A stretch of DNA of 64,000 nt from Erythroxylum novogranatense (lineage: Eukaryota > Streptophyta > Magnoliopsida > Malpighiales > Erythroxylaceae), in assembly GCA_029891385.1 (NCBI GenBank), contig CM057227.1, positions 92,776,818-92,840,817 on the forward strand, written 5' to 3'. Position 1 is the stretch's first letter. The number at the start of each line of letters is the position of its first letter. The notes under the pieces were generated by a model. That model made no database searches. It saw nothing but the letters and a program-made list of their open reading frames with translations, and was not told the origin of the DNA. This document shows, one piece after another, positions 1-11,309 of this stretch. Both the position numbers and the translations under genes were made by a program.

Positions 1-229
1 TAAAAGCATTTATACGTAACAATAATGCACTATAAGTTCAAAGCTTTGCAATTTATATTTTCTCAAGATAATATCGATACACAAGTTGAAAAATCTCATA
101 GAAAGTAAGTAACTAATTTTACCTTGTCCTCGTAAGTACTTTAAAGACATGTTTTGACCCTATAATCTACTACGGTGTATTGGGATGGGAGTTGAGAAAG
201 TAGATCAAATTCAAAATCGATGGATTGAA

Positions 230-330
230 AAAGTAGACGAAGTCTTAAATATAGACGGAGTTTAAAAGTTGACGAAGTTTAAAATATAAACGGAGTTCAA
301 AAGTAGACGGTTAACAATACAGATTTGAGT
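230..330 (+). repeat. Short interspersed GACGAAG/GACGGAG repeats
   Basis: A unit of roughly 25 bases containing AGTAGACGAAGT or AGACGGAGTT recurs about five times. The reverse complement of the same kind of unit (AACTTCGTCTACTTTTTCAACTCC) forms arrays at 13780-14030 and 26935-27090. Such GACGRAG repeats are also found inside the copia LTRs at 34430-34640 and 52520-52870, so this is likely LTR-derived. Confidence 0.5.
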
Positions 331-499
331 ATACAAAAGTGAGACGAAGACATAAAGATGTATTTAAAAGCGTGTCACGTAACAAAAAATGACGATGTAA
401 CTGCTTTCATTAACTCATGCATTTGTACATCTAGATATACAACTCTCATGAAGACCTAAAATGAGATTCGCCTCTAACTATGCCCAAAACACTTGACTA

Positions 500-862
500 A
501 CGCTCCACTTATAATCGATGTAAAATCACCTGAAGGAAAATCACCAAACGAAAATCACCGAAAAGAAAATCAAATAAGCGAAAAATCAGTTGAAAAATTC
601 AGTCAAGGAAAATCACTGAAACAAAAATCAACTGAACCGAAAATCACCGAATCAAAATCAGCCAAACAAAATCATTGAATCAAAATCAGTGAAACAAAAA
701 TCACCGAAATAAAACCAACAAGCAAAAATCAGTCAAGGAAAATTAATCAAACAAAAAACAGTGAAGTTAAAATCACCAAGCAAATCAGCTGAAGCAAAAA
801 TCAGTCAAGCAAAAACCACTGATTAAAATCAGCTGAAATAAAAATCAGCTAAAGAAAACAAA
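500..862 (+). repeat. Minisatellite, 13-17-base unit AAAATCA(C/G)(C/T)GAA
   Basis: About twenty imperfect copies of AAAATCACCGAA / AAAATCAGCTGAA run in a row. Open frames across it (for example from 493) are by-products of the repeat and are not counted as genes. The reverse complement (TTCAGCTGATTTT type) recurs at 28975-29065, and an ATCAGC(A/T)GAAGC form occurs in a copia LTR at 22380-22480. Confidence 0.7.
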
Positions 863-1139
863 TTGCATATGATCATTAGTGTTTTCTGGATAACTTGAGC
901 TATAGAGCTCCAAATGACCCGATTCTGAAGCATTGATTCCTAAATATTTCTTTATCTTCTAAACCTCTCAAGTCATCCACTCCACTCTCAACATGCTATA
1001 ATCTCACTTAAACTTACATCATCCATCTACCCACATGAATTCCAAAATAATGCTAACTTAACTTACTTAATCAATCTAATCATGCTTAATTTTAAAAAAT
1101 ATTTTGGGCCCTACACTTTTCTTCAATTCTTTATTCTTT

Positions 1140-4060
1140 TCGTGTTCTTTATTTCAGACGCCACCGTATGGCTGAATATATGCTCTTTTATGTCTAAATT
1201 TCGCATAATGCTACTAACAGATGGGTGGACAAGCAGCTGAACACGGTTGTTATAAATAAGAGTCAAGTCGTCATATTATTTATGTTTCATTCTCCGCCTT
1301 TTTTGTTCATTTGTTTTTCATTCAAATCATATATGTCAAGTCGCTTTTTACTTATCATGCCATTCAATAGGTTCCGCTCAGATAGATTTTTCTCTCGCGA
1401 GATTGAGTTTTCAATTAATAGGTACAATCTTCTAGCCGCTATAATAATGTCAAACACCGCCAATAGCGTGTTGCGGAAGTAAACCGTAATACGATTCACG
1501 CTTCAATTCATACGTGATAAGACTTTCTTACACCGTCTATATTGATTTATTTGTGGCAAGGAAATACACCGTAACCCCAAAATGTATGAATGACTCTCGT
1601 AAGCTGTTTTCTTCTATGCAATAATCTTCTAACTGGTATGATAATGTCGATTCTCGCCAAATACCAATAACGTATTCCACAAGTATGCAAATGAGGACTG
1701 CAAAGAGAAGAGGACCGTAATACGATTGACGCTTCAATTCATAGTGATAGATTTCTACCTGCTACTCGACAGTTTACCTTCTACAATTATTTTATGTTTT
1801 CGCAAGAGGAAGACGCACCGATGTAGATTGCTTAATTGTTGACAACATTGACATCCGTATTTCTTCTATGCAATAATCTTCTAACCGGTATGATAATGTC
1901 AATTCTCGCCAAATACCAATCATGTATTCCGAGTAAGCAAAATCAGGATCGCAAAGAGAAGAGGACCATAACAGTAGATTGACGATTCAATTCATAGTGA
2001 AAGATTTCTTACCGCTACTCCCCGACAAAGTTGACCTTCTACAATTATTTTCTTTTCGCAAGAGGAAGACGCACCATAATGTAGATTGCTTGATTCTTCG
2101 ACAGAACATGTTATTCAATTGAGTTATGTAACTAACTCAAACTGATTCGTAATTCACACGCGTGCTTTGGTTTCGTCTGCTTTGCATCGCCTGCTTTATC
2201 GCCGTCTACTTTGCACAACTTTCGGCCCGCTTTTGCTTCCATCCGCTTTTGAACTTGTGTTTGCTTTTCAACTTCCGCCTTGTTTTCATCGCTCCTTTTC
2301 ATAATTATTTGTACTTCATCGAAATCATTTATGTTAAGTCGTTTTGACTTAACAATCTCCTCTTTTAACCGCAGATTTCTTCCATCAGTAGATTGACGTT
2401 GAATTAATAGGTAATGTCAAACACTTCCAATAGCAGATTGTGTAAGTAAACACCAAGGCGATTAGATTAAGAGACCGCTTTTCAGTATGGAATAATGTTC
2501 TAACTGGTATAATAATGTCGATTCGCCAAAAAACGATTAAAGAAGTAAGCAAACATGAATGTAATTAGAGAAGAAGAGCACGTAGTAGAGATCGACGTTT
2601 CAATTCATAGCTGATAAAATTATTATACACGCCCTACTCGGACAAAGTTGACCTTCTACAATTATTTTCTTCTTCCAAATTACTATCATTGTTTTCCTTT
2701 ACTTTTCTTCGCGTGTTCACGTTTCATTTATCATTTGCTCTTCTTTCAAGCTCGACTTTTGCATCCTTTATCAATCAATCATTCAAGGCCATTTCTTTGG
2801 CATCAAAATAACTTAGAACTAAATTTTATCTCGTCGTACGACACTGCTATTCCTAAAATGTATGAATCATTTTCACATCTCTTCGTCTTTGTATCCAATA
2901 ATCTTCTAATCGCTATGATAATCTCGATTCCAGCCAAATGCCAATAACCTATTCCGTAAATAAGCAAATGAGGACTACAAAGACAAGAAGAGGACCATAC
3001 AATAGATTGACGCTTCAATTCATAGGTCATAAACTGATTCGTAATTCACACGTGGTTTGCTTTCATTCGCTGACCGCCCGCTTATACTCCGGCCTACTTT
3101 TGCACAACTTTCGCCCGCTTTTGCTTCCGTCTGGTTTGCTTCCATCCGCTTTCAACTTGTGTTTGCTTTTGAACTTCCGCTCTTGTTTTCATCGCTCCTT
3201 TTCATCATTATTTGTACTTCATCGAAATCATTGATGTCAAGTTGTTTTGACTTAACAATCTCTTCCTTTTAAACCGCAGGTTTCTTCGGTCACCGGATTG
3301 ACGCTTCAATTAATACGATAATGTCAAACACCGCCAAAGAAAGAGATTGCGTAAGTAAACGCGTAATGTAGATTAACGCTTAATTCATAGGTCAAACCCA
3401 TAATTTTTACTTGTGGCAAGGAAAGACACTTAACGCCCAAAATGTTCGAACCGTAAGACGGCTTTTCTTGTATGGAATAATCTTCTAACTAGTATAATAA
3501 TGTCGATTCTCGCCAAAAACATATTGTGAAGTAAGCAAACATGAATGTAATTCAGAGAAGAAGAGCACCACAAGAGATCGACGCTTCAATTCATAGGTGA
3601 TAAAATTATTATACACGTGCTACTCGGGACAGTTGACCTTCTACAATTATTTTCTTCTTCGAAATTACTATCGTTGTTTGCCTTTTACGCTTTCTTCCCG
3701 ATGTGTCTTCTACAATCATTTCCTTTTCTTCCAAGCTTGCCTTTTGCATCCCTTTGTCAATCAATCATTCAGAGCAATTTCTTTGGCATCAAAATAACTT
3801 AGAACGATATTTGATCTCGTCGTCCGTGACCACCGACACCTTTATATTCTAACTCTTACCGTTTCTCTCTTAATCCTTAAACCAAATCTATCCCAACCAT
3901 TTAAACATTTTCTCCACCCAAACTTTACTTCTCTCAACTACCTCTTCTTTTAGTTATCAAATTCACTGCTCTAGATTCTAACCGCATTTATACTCCATTT
4001 TTTCAGGCCCATGCTTATTCTCTCACGATTTCGAGTACTAAGGTATATATGTTTAGGTAA
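1140..4060 (-). mobile_element. Reverse-strand copia LTR debris, three diverged copies in a row
   Basis: The LTR start/purine-tract junction, seen in reverse as TTGACTTAACAATCTC, occurs near 2345-2358 and 3246-3259, with a more damaged form near 1335-1360. Each is preceded by the same block (TTTGCACAACTTTCG, ATCCGCTTT, CATCGCTCCTTTTCAT at 2161-2340 and 3057-3240). The phrase AATCTTCTAAC...ATAATGTCGATTC recurs near 1620, 1870, 2490, 2890 and 3480, and CTTCTACAATTATTTTC near 1780, 2038, 2655 and 3640. The same blocks occur once more at 16930-17800. The reverse complement (TTGTTAAGTCAAAA) matches the LTR start at 34353. No believable gene lies here; the many short open frames are shadows. Confidence 0.55.
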
Positions 4061-4197
4061 AATAAATTTTGAGTCAAAATTCATTGTTGTTATTTATTAA
4101 CCTCGAATAGAGCATATTCTCCTTTCTACGCTAGGGCTGCATGTATACTCTATTTTTGTAGTTAAATTAAATAATTTTTTATATAAATTTCGCTTAG

Positions 4198-4545
4198 TTG
4201 TTTAAATGGTTTGTATTCATGTTGCTCGACATATATTGTTTATTAGGTCATAAACATAATGTTTATTTATTAATGTTCACTGTGATACACCAAGATCATG
4301 AATGGATAGATCAAGGACGCTTATATTATGTCGATTCCTCGTATTTACATATGGATAGAAATGCTAAAAGACGCCAAAATTATGCTCAAATGCCAAATGA
4401 AAAAAGAATTGTCATGACGATTGCAGAGAAAATCGAGCTGCCAAAACACATCTTCCACTTCATCTACACTTCAAGAAAGAATTACCTCAATGTATGGAAT
4501 CTTTCATTAATATCGAACCTTCCACCACCAACTTCCAAGTTATGA
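4198..4545 (+). pseudogene. Helitron RepHel, N-terminal leader fragment
   Basis: A 115-residue open frame contains RNAKRRQNYAQMPNEKR at about residues 52-68. This resembles the arginine-rich 'RRxxYAxMxxE' segment common at the N terminus of plant Helitron proteins. Its place, shortly upstream of the recognisable Helitron region, supports the call. The start codon is the first ATG of the open frame and is not independently supported. The surrounding frame is closed on both sides. Confidence 0.45.
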
Positions 4546-4689
4546 ACCCTCTACATAAATGAAGGTAATCGCTTTTACAATATATCAAACTATTTCCAAC
4601 CTAATTACTCCACATCATTATAATGTCCTTTTATACGCTTCAAGGATAAATCATCACACATCTCCTACAACATTAACATTGTTACAGAT

Positions 4690-5275
4690 TTACGGTTGGC
4701 CAGTCAATGGCTCCCTTTGTTGAAGATTGTCAATATTGTAACGCAAAACGATTTTACCTTGAACCTCCATCGCTTTTGTTGTTCGTCGTGACAAATTTCT
4801 ATTGTTGCCCTCGATGCCTTATGCTTTAAAGTCTTTGTTTCTAAATAGCGACGAAGAATCCAACATTTCGAAAGAATGTTCGTACATATAATAACAATGT
4901 AGCTTTCACTTCCTATGGAGCCGATATGATCGTGAGTCGACAAAAAACACAATGGGAGTTTATACATTCCGTGTTCAAGGACAAGTTTACCATTTCCTCG
5001 ACAGCTTTAGTGTCGACAACAATAAAGTATCCGAATCCAACTTTATTTCTTTGATACCGATGAAGAACTACAACAAAGGCTCAAGCCAGGATAAACTTCG
5101 TGAAAGTACCTTAAGTCGATTATGACAATTCTTCAAGATAACCCTTATGCTAGGTTCTTTCGCCGCCTTAAAGATATTCCTTCCTTGAAAATCACCAGAT
5201 TGTTCCGAGATGTTATCCGGTCTTGATGTCATGCTATAATCTTCCAACCGCATCCCAAGTAGCTTATATGGCATT
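4690..5275 (+). pseudogene. Helitron RepHel, zinc-finger and pre-Rep region, frameshifted
   Basis: Read through several frame changes, the + strand encodes a Cys-x2-Cys pair (CQYCNAKRFYLEP) at about 4728-4765, then a segment containing NVRTYNNNVAFTSYG near 4870-4915, then YTFRVQGQVYHFLDSF near 4957-5004. An LYFFDTDEELQQRLKPG segment follows near 5040-5095, and a segment containing ILQDNPYARFFRRLKD near 5120-5170. These match the conserved order in the plant Helitron_like_N region upstream of the Rep motifs. At least three frameshifts separate them. Reverse-strand open frames at 4704-4967 and 5068-5274 are shadows. Confidence 0.75.
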
Positions 5276-5375
5276 GATCAAACCGATGATGAACAAAGAT
5301 GATAAATCTCCTCATATCCAAGTTCACAACCACTGTGTCTGAGCTATAGAATTCAATCTTATTATGATGCTACGC

Positions 5376-6715
5376 ACCCGCCAATACCCACTTCTGCTTC
5401 CACGGGTGAATCAGATGGCATCCTCGCATTAAGCGTTAAATTTCAAACAAATGCACTAATGGTTCTCGATCAAACAAGCGGTGCTCCTTTAAACACTTTT
5501 ACTCAAGCATTTGAATTATTTGCTCTCGAAAACATAGGTTAGTTGTTCGCTTATTACCTTGGTTCCACATATTGTCTAATTGGGCAAAACTAATTTATCA
5601 TTTTTTTCTTACTATTACTAATTACTCAAGGATCGGATCGCAAACATGGCGAGTATCCGCGAGAGTATTATCGCCATCGACTTCAAATGAGAAGTTATGA
5701 TGAATCCATGCTTATCCACAACTTAAGACTACTACAACAATTCATTGTTGGTTCTTATATAAAGATTGAAACATCACGGCTTGAATTCCATAGGAAAAAC
5801 AGAATCTAAATACGATCGAAATTTTGCAGGTGTTTTAGATAGCGTTAATATCGTCAAACCGAAGCTTCTACAATTGGTCGGCGAAGTTATCCTCCCACTT
5901 CATTTATCGGCTACCCAGGACATGAACGGCGCTTATCTAGATGTAATGGCTCGTGCAAAATATGGCAAACCAGATTTTTTTCTCACCATGACTTGCAACC
6001 CTATGTGGAAGGAAATACAAGAGAATCTTAAATTCCATGAAAAAGCACAAGAGAGACCAGATTTATCAGCAGAGTGTTCAGGCGTAAATTTGAAATTCAA
6101 AATCACTTGATCAAAAAGGAATATTTGAGATGTTGTCGCGATTTGTTTACGAATTGAATTTCAAAAGCGTGATTCCCTCATGCTCACTTGCTTCTAATAC
6201 TTCAACCACAATTTAAGTCGTTGAATCCATTCCTATGATCAAATCATATCACTGAAATACCTAATCTTGATGATAATTCCAGATTATATTCTCTTGTCAT
6301 TACACATGATCCACGGTCCTTGTGGTTTTATGAACAAGCGTGCTTCGCATGAGAAATGGTGTATGCAAAAGTCATTACCCCAAGGATTTTACTCCTTTCA
6401 CCGCCCATGCATAAGATGCTATCCGTGCTATAGACGTAGAGATAATGGAAGAAAAGTTAAAATATCCGCATATGAGGTTGATAATAGATGGTGGTTCCTC
6501 ATAACCTGCATTCTTCCGATGTTGTTGACCGCCACATTAATGTTGAAATATGTTCCATCGTGAAGCTTGTTAAATATTTATACAAATATGTATTTAAGGC
6601 CACGACCTTGTCAACTTTAGCCAACGCACCAAGAAACCAGTCCGATATTGACGAAATCACAAATTTCAAGAAGGCCGTTGGATTTCACCTCAAGCTTTAT
6701 GGCGATATATGAATT
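5376..6715 (+). pseudogene. Helitron Rep (HUH nuclease) domain, frameshifted
   Basis: A possible intron (GT...AG, about 5538-5630) precedes a segment with SMLIHNLRLLQQFIVGSYIKIET (5700-5770). The 114-residue frame at 5766-6110 contains AKYGKPDFFLTMTCNPMWKE, a signature of Helitron Rep. The HUH motif is visible as codons for FPHAHLL at 6173-6193 (H-A-H at 6179-6187), one frame away from the preceding EFQKR. Then come HGPCGFMNK (about 6308-6335), YPCYRRRDNGR (about 6420-6450) and the catalytic-tyrosine block KYLYKYVFKA at about 6569-6600. These residues cleave and join DNA during rolling-circle transposition. Frameshifts and stops make the copy non-functional as it stands. Confidence 0.85.
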
Positions 6716-7099
6716 CGCTTTACGAGATTAATCCATCCATCTATATACTCCAAGTTCACCTTCCGATCAACAACTGCTTCTTTGCTAAAGATGCTAATTT
6801 GCCTTATTTATTGAGGAATTTTGACTTCTCCAAAACAATGCTTACGGAATTTTTTCGACCAATTCAACAAATCAAAAGGCTGCAGTAAATGAAATGTCTC
6901 AGATGCGGATTTCCTCAACATTTTGTTTGGAATCAAAAACAAGGACATGGTTGGAAAGAAAGCGGAGAAAAGTGATAGGACGATTAGTCACCGTTGACCT
7001 CGAGAAGGAGAAAGGTATTACTTGAGATTATTGTCGAAATGTTAGAGGACCAACGCCGCTTGACAACTTGTTAATCGTTGATGGTGAAAAGGTGAATCG

Positions 7100-8815
7100 C
7101 TTGTGGATGCCGCACCGCAATTAGGATTGCTAGCATCCGACTCTTACATACAACAAACACTTGAAGGTCGTCATATTTCAAATGCCAACATCCTCGATTG
7201 TTATTTGCTACACTCTTGTTCTATTGTTCACCGCAAACTTAGGAACTCGGGAAACTTTCAGAGACCACCGCCTCGACTACCTATATGCTTATTCATCCTC
7301 TAATACGTATACATATGATGATATTACAAAATGGCTCTTCAAGATATCAATAAATCGAACAAATGGGAAAAGCTTAATGATTATCATTTCATCGAACATG
7401 AATTTTATCGATTATCACGGCGGCAAAATAAGGAGGTAGAAAGTGAGATGAATATAGAGATTGATGAACAGACTTTATTACAATCAAAACTAAACAGCCA
7501 AAGCAAAAGCACGATTTGATTTAATAATGAAATCAGTTCTCACTTCAACGAAAGTGCAAGTTATTTTATCGATGGTCCCGGGAACAGTAAAACTTTCTTA
7601 TATCGAGCTCTTCTTGCAAATTTACGATCACAGAGACACATTGTAATAGAAGTATACATCAGCGTTGTCATCGCCAATTCTTCCGGCAAGAGGATGACTC
7701 ACTCAAGATTTAAAATCCCTTGATTTATCAAAGCAAAAAGTTTGTCATTGAGCAAACAAAGCAAAGGTTGCAAAATTGATATTTGAATCCAAATTTTATT
7801 TTATGGGACGAGGCTTCCATGGCAAAACGAGAAGCCATCGAAGCATTTAATGGTTTACTACAAGATATAATGAACTCGATCAGCCTTTTGAGGTAAAATT
7901 GTTGTATTTGGTGGTGACTTTCACCAAACATTGCCGCTTATTCACCAAGCAACGAAACAACAACTCATTGATTCAAGTCTTCTAAATTCACATCTCCGCA
8001 AGATATCTCTAAACTCGCTTAACGACAAATATGAGAGCTATCTCAAATCCACATTTTGTGATTTCTTATCAGGTTGAGAAGGCTCAACCAATGGATGAAC
8101 AAGATCAAATATGTTTACCAGATGAACTCATTATTCCTTATGACAACAAGGATGAATCTGCTCATAGGTTGCTTTTTTCATTAAATTACATACTAATCTT
8201 TTTTGCATTACGATTATACTTTCCTAATATACAGTTGTGCTTACTAGGTTACTGGAAAATGTTTTCCCTGACCTAAGCTTATATTCATCCGACCCGTATC
8301 AGATGATAAACAGATGCGTGCTATGTCCAACGAATAATTGTGTTGATGAAATTAATGACATCATGATTCAAAAATTAACAGGAGATTTGCATTCATATGT
8401 GAGTTTTGACAAGACGGTTGATCGCAGACATCAAGCTGATTATCAAGATTTTCTCAATTTTGAACCCTAAAGGACTACCTCCTCATAAACTTTTCCGAAA
8501 GAAGGCTCTCCAATTATGCTTCCGAGAAATTTAAATCCAACGGAATGATTATGCAATGGAACAAGGTTGATATGCGATGCTAAAAGATCATACAATTTCA
8601 ACTGAAATTGTTTTGGACCTCACAAAGGAAAAATCATTTTTATACCTAAGATTCCCTTGCAATCTCCGGAGAACGAAAAAATGGAATTCCTTTTATCAGA
8701 ACACAATTTCCAATTCGTCTGTGTTTTGCAATGACTATAAACAAATCCCAAGGTCAAACACTTGATCATGTTGGAATTTATCTCCGTCAACCTGTATTCT
8801 CACACGGACAATTAT
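7100..8815 (+). pseudogene. Helitron PIF1-type helicase, upstream part
   Basis: A linker segment (about 7330-7500, MALQDINKSNKWEKLNDYHF) leads to the Walker A region YFIDGPGNSKTFLYRALL at about 7562-7615. In this copy the usual GPGGTGKT reads GPGNSKT. The Walker B-like LWDEASMAKREAIEAFN lies near 7800-7850, GGDFHQTLPLI near 7911-7943 (motif III), LCPTNNCVDEIND near 8317-8355, and [13 protein letters not shown] with [17 protein letters not shown] near 8728-8812. Several frameshifts and a retained intron-like stretch (about 8165-8245) break the frame. The helicase would unwind DNA during transposition. The sequence continues, after the inserted LTR, at 11062. Confidence 0.85.
8811..8815. repeat. 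Left target-site duplication ATTAT of the solo LTR
   Basis: ATTAT directly precedes TGTTGGACCC and is repeated directly after GGGTCCAACA at 11062-11066. Confidence 0.9.
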
Positions 8816-10326
8816 TGTTGGACCCCAAACCTGTTTTCATGATATTATTAAGTATGGATTATGTTAATTGTATGATTTAGGATATAATTTGATTTTTTAA
8901 AAGTGTTAGTGGAAAATTTAGCTAAGTTTGAGTTTAGCATGGAATAAGTGAAAATAAAGGGACAAAAGTACTTAAGGGTAAAATAGTCAAGACACTTAAG
9001 TCAGAGATTTTAAGCTTAACCAAGAGGGCATTATAGACTTTGTACTCTCTTGTAGGTTTAAGAAATTAAAGGAATTAAGAGTTAGGAAAATAAGATAAGA
9101 AAAGAAGAAAAGAAGAGAAAATAGAGAAGAAGAAGAAACGAAGGAGGGCGGCGGCGGTGAAGGAGAAGAAGAGAGGAAGAGAAGAGAAAGCTTTTGTTTG
9201 TGGATTTCGTTGGATTTTCAAGCATCCTTAAGGTAAATTAGACTCTTCTACACTTGTTTAGGTTGAATCTAACCTTTGTTTTGCTGGATTGAGGAGAAAT
9301 CGTTGTTTTAGGGTTATGGTGAAAGATTTCTAGATTTTGCTTGGTTTTGTGTTATGTTGATGTTTTGAGCTTAGAATGGTAGTAGATGGTTTGGTATATG
9401 GCTTTTATGTGTCAGAATTGAAGGATGGGAGGATTATGGTTGAAAAATTGAAAAATGAGTTTCGGAGGTTTACGCCGCCGCTTGTCGCGACCTGCAGATG
9501 TGTTCGTCGCGGCAGCTGCTCGTCTCAAGACGCGTCGTCATGGGTGAGCTCCCTCCTCGTCGCGACGAACGCCATTTCCTCGCTGCGACATACTTTCGTA
9601 TTTTGGTCATAACTTTTGATGTAGATGTCCAAATGAGGTGATTCTTTTTGCGTTGTAAACTAGAGACATAGGGCTACAAGTTTCGTGAAGAAATGAAGTT
9701 CTGAATCAGTCTCTAAGAATATTCAAATTTGGATGGAAGTTGAGCATGAAATTATTGTTTCAGTTTTGGTTACGGTTTGAATTGTGCAAGTTTGATTTTT
9801 CGATTTCTACCCCGAATTGATTGGAGTGTTGGCTATTTGATTAAGGAAATCAAGTGAGGCAAGAGGAGCAAGAGGATCTAGAGGAAACTCATTCCTAGGC
9901 AAGATCAAGCAAGGAATCCAGGTGGGTTCATGTTTATAATACAAGATATAAGTACTCATTGTTTAGTTCAAATCAAGCAAGATCTTATGCATTTACATTA
10001 CAAAGATTCCACGATCGCATTGCATACTACCATGAATGAGCATATTCTGCATTGTGTTATGCATTCATGACTATTATCAAGAATTTTACAAAGGAATGTT
10101 TTCCTTTATTTAGCATGAATTCAAGCTTTACTTAAATCTTTATATATGACAAGCAAGATTACAAGCAAGTGCTTGATTGGCAAATCAGTTTACAAGAATA
10201 CAAATTATGCATGCTTATGTGGGTTTGTGGTGTCCCTCAGAATTAGTCAAGTGCACATTGACTCGTAAAGGCTTCTCCACCGCCCGACCGTGGCATAGGG
10301 TTTTCGGATAGATTCCTCATGAAACT

Positions 10327-10367
10327 ACGTCTCACACATCAACATTTCGATGGCTATGTGTAGACGT
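10327..10367 (+). other. Conserved LTR hairpin H1 (copy in the solo LTR)
   Basis: ACGTCT-(C)-ACACAT pairs with ATGTGT-AGACGT, giving a 12-bp stem with one bulged C. An inner CAT-TTCG-ATG stem-loop sits inside. Corresponding hairpins with compensating base changes are at 36214-36257, 62987-63023 and, reversed, 48692-48730. Confidence 0.6.
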
Positions 10368-10567
10368 CACTTAACCCGGACACCCAAACTATCATGTTAT
10401 GTGTTATGATTTTGTTATGTGACATGCATCATGATTTATTCAAGAATAAAGTATTTTACAAGAAATAACTCATACATGCTCAAGTACTAGGATTTCAGAA
10501 GAATTACTTACAATGAGATATTTTGAATATTATTTTGCTTATTACTATATTATAAATATGTTCCCAC

Positions 10568-10582
10568 GAAGCGTTATAGCTC
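10568..10582 (+). other. Conserved LTR hairpin H2 (weak copy)
   Basis: GAAGCGTTATAGCTC: AGC pairs with GCT around a six-base loop, directly before CACCCC. Better versions stand at 36465-36478 and 48443-48455. Confidence 0.4.
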
Positions 10583-11061
10583 ACCCCTCTAATCTCCCAC
10601 ATACAGTGACGAGCCGTAGATCGAGTGAGTGAGTCACGAGTACGGCAAAGACTCAGATTCATTTTGTCATATTTATGTTTCAAGACTTTAATTACATTTC
10701 AATTATCATCTGCTCAAGAGTGTTTTAGATTTTGGCTCTCAATTCAAAGTTGTGAATTGGGTTGAGATATTTTAATGCCTTATGAAACCCACCTTTTGGA
10801 GCATGAATTATGCATATGTCTGTTTTAAAGATTACAAGCAAGTTTTGCTTAATTTTATGATGGGTCCATTATACTCCGACGGTCACTATTTACTTTACAT
10901 GTTCCGCCTTGGTTTATTTACATGACACTAAAGCATGTTTTCACATATGTTACCAAAGAAAGCCCATCGGTCTTCCATGGGCTTTCTTTTAAAAGTATAA
11001 GTAGCACATTTTTCCGCCACGCACTCTCACGCCGACGTTGGGCTCCGCAATGGGTCCAACA

Positions 11062-11066
11062 ATTAT
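11062..11066. repeat. Right target-site duplication ATTAT of the solo LTR
   Basis: A perfect match to 8811-8815. Confidence 0.9.
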
Positions 11067-11180
11067 ATGTAGCTCTGTCAGGCGCGAACTCCTAATCAGC
11101 TTAAAGTTCTTATTATTCCCGAACTTTTCAATCTTTAGACTTCAAAAAGACAAGGAATATTGTTTTCCGTGAAATTTTGA
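11062..11180 (+). pseudogene. Helitron helicase, C-terminal continuation after the solo LTR
   Basis: Immediately after the inserted LTR the + strand encodes LYVALSGANS and, after a frame change, LKVLIIPELFN. These are the end of the PIF1-family helicase (YVALSR...KVLI) that was cut at 8815. It shows that the LTR split one pre-existing gene. Confidence 0.8.
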
Positions 11181-11309
11181 ATTAGTCAAATAATAAAACA
11201 TCAAATTTCCTCACAAGACAAGGTATATTATTTGTTTGTTGTCTCACCACATGATTTGATTTTATAGCATAATTATTTGTCTTCGCTTGACCATCCAACA
11301 TTTTCTTTC

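Larger units (their letters stand above)
1..1113 (-). mobile_element. Reverse-strand gypsy-like LTR remnant (LTR start lies to the right)
   Basis: The right edge reads TTTTGGGCCCTACA near 1100-1113, the reverse complement of an LTR start (TGTAGGGCCCAAAA). This resembles the GGGGCCCAACA edge of the reverse LTR ending at 30887. The interior shares the same flavour: a stretch near 430-470 about a shift in temperature-like wording is absent, but the words ACATCTAGAT and CTCATGAAGAC occur here and similarly near 29575-29600. A minisatellite occupies 500-862. No coding region is visible. The left end is outside the window. The family assignment is inference from edge and internal similarity. Confidence 0.45.
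8816..11061 (+). mobile_element. Solo LTR of a Ty3/gypsy-like retrotransposon inserted in the Helitron helicase
   Basis: It begins TGTTGGACCC and ends GGGTCCAACA, a perfect 10-base terminal inverted repeat with TG...CA ends, flanked by ATTAT on both sides. Removing it and one ATTAT rejoins the Helitron helicase (SHGQL before, YVALS after). Inside are a purine-rich GAAGAA tract (about 9090-9190), a splice-donor-like AAGGTAAAT (9230-9238), and a block (about 10220-10590) holding two hairpins shared with the LTRs at 35360, 48022 (reverse) and 60145. No gag or pol and no second LTR are present, so it is a solo LTR. The gypsy assignment rests on similarity to the LTR at 35360-37387, which is followed by a primer-binding site. 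The 78-aa open frame at 9376 is not supported as a gene. Confidence 0.9.

Noticed and set aside
1287..1499. Reverse open frames at 1287-1499, 1537-1737 and 2803-3030 (one with YQLEDYCIEENSL, recalling copia RNase H YQLEDYSIQEEE)
   Set aside because: The resemblance is short and the frames fall inside repeated LTR-linked blocks (1300-3800, 16930-17800); I cannot support a coding call.
9376..9612. 78-codon open frame inside the solo LTR
   Set aside because: No family resemblance, and the homologous LTR at 35360 does not keep it open.
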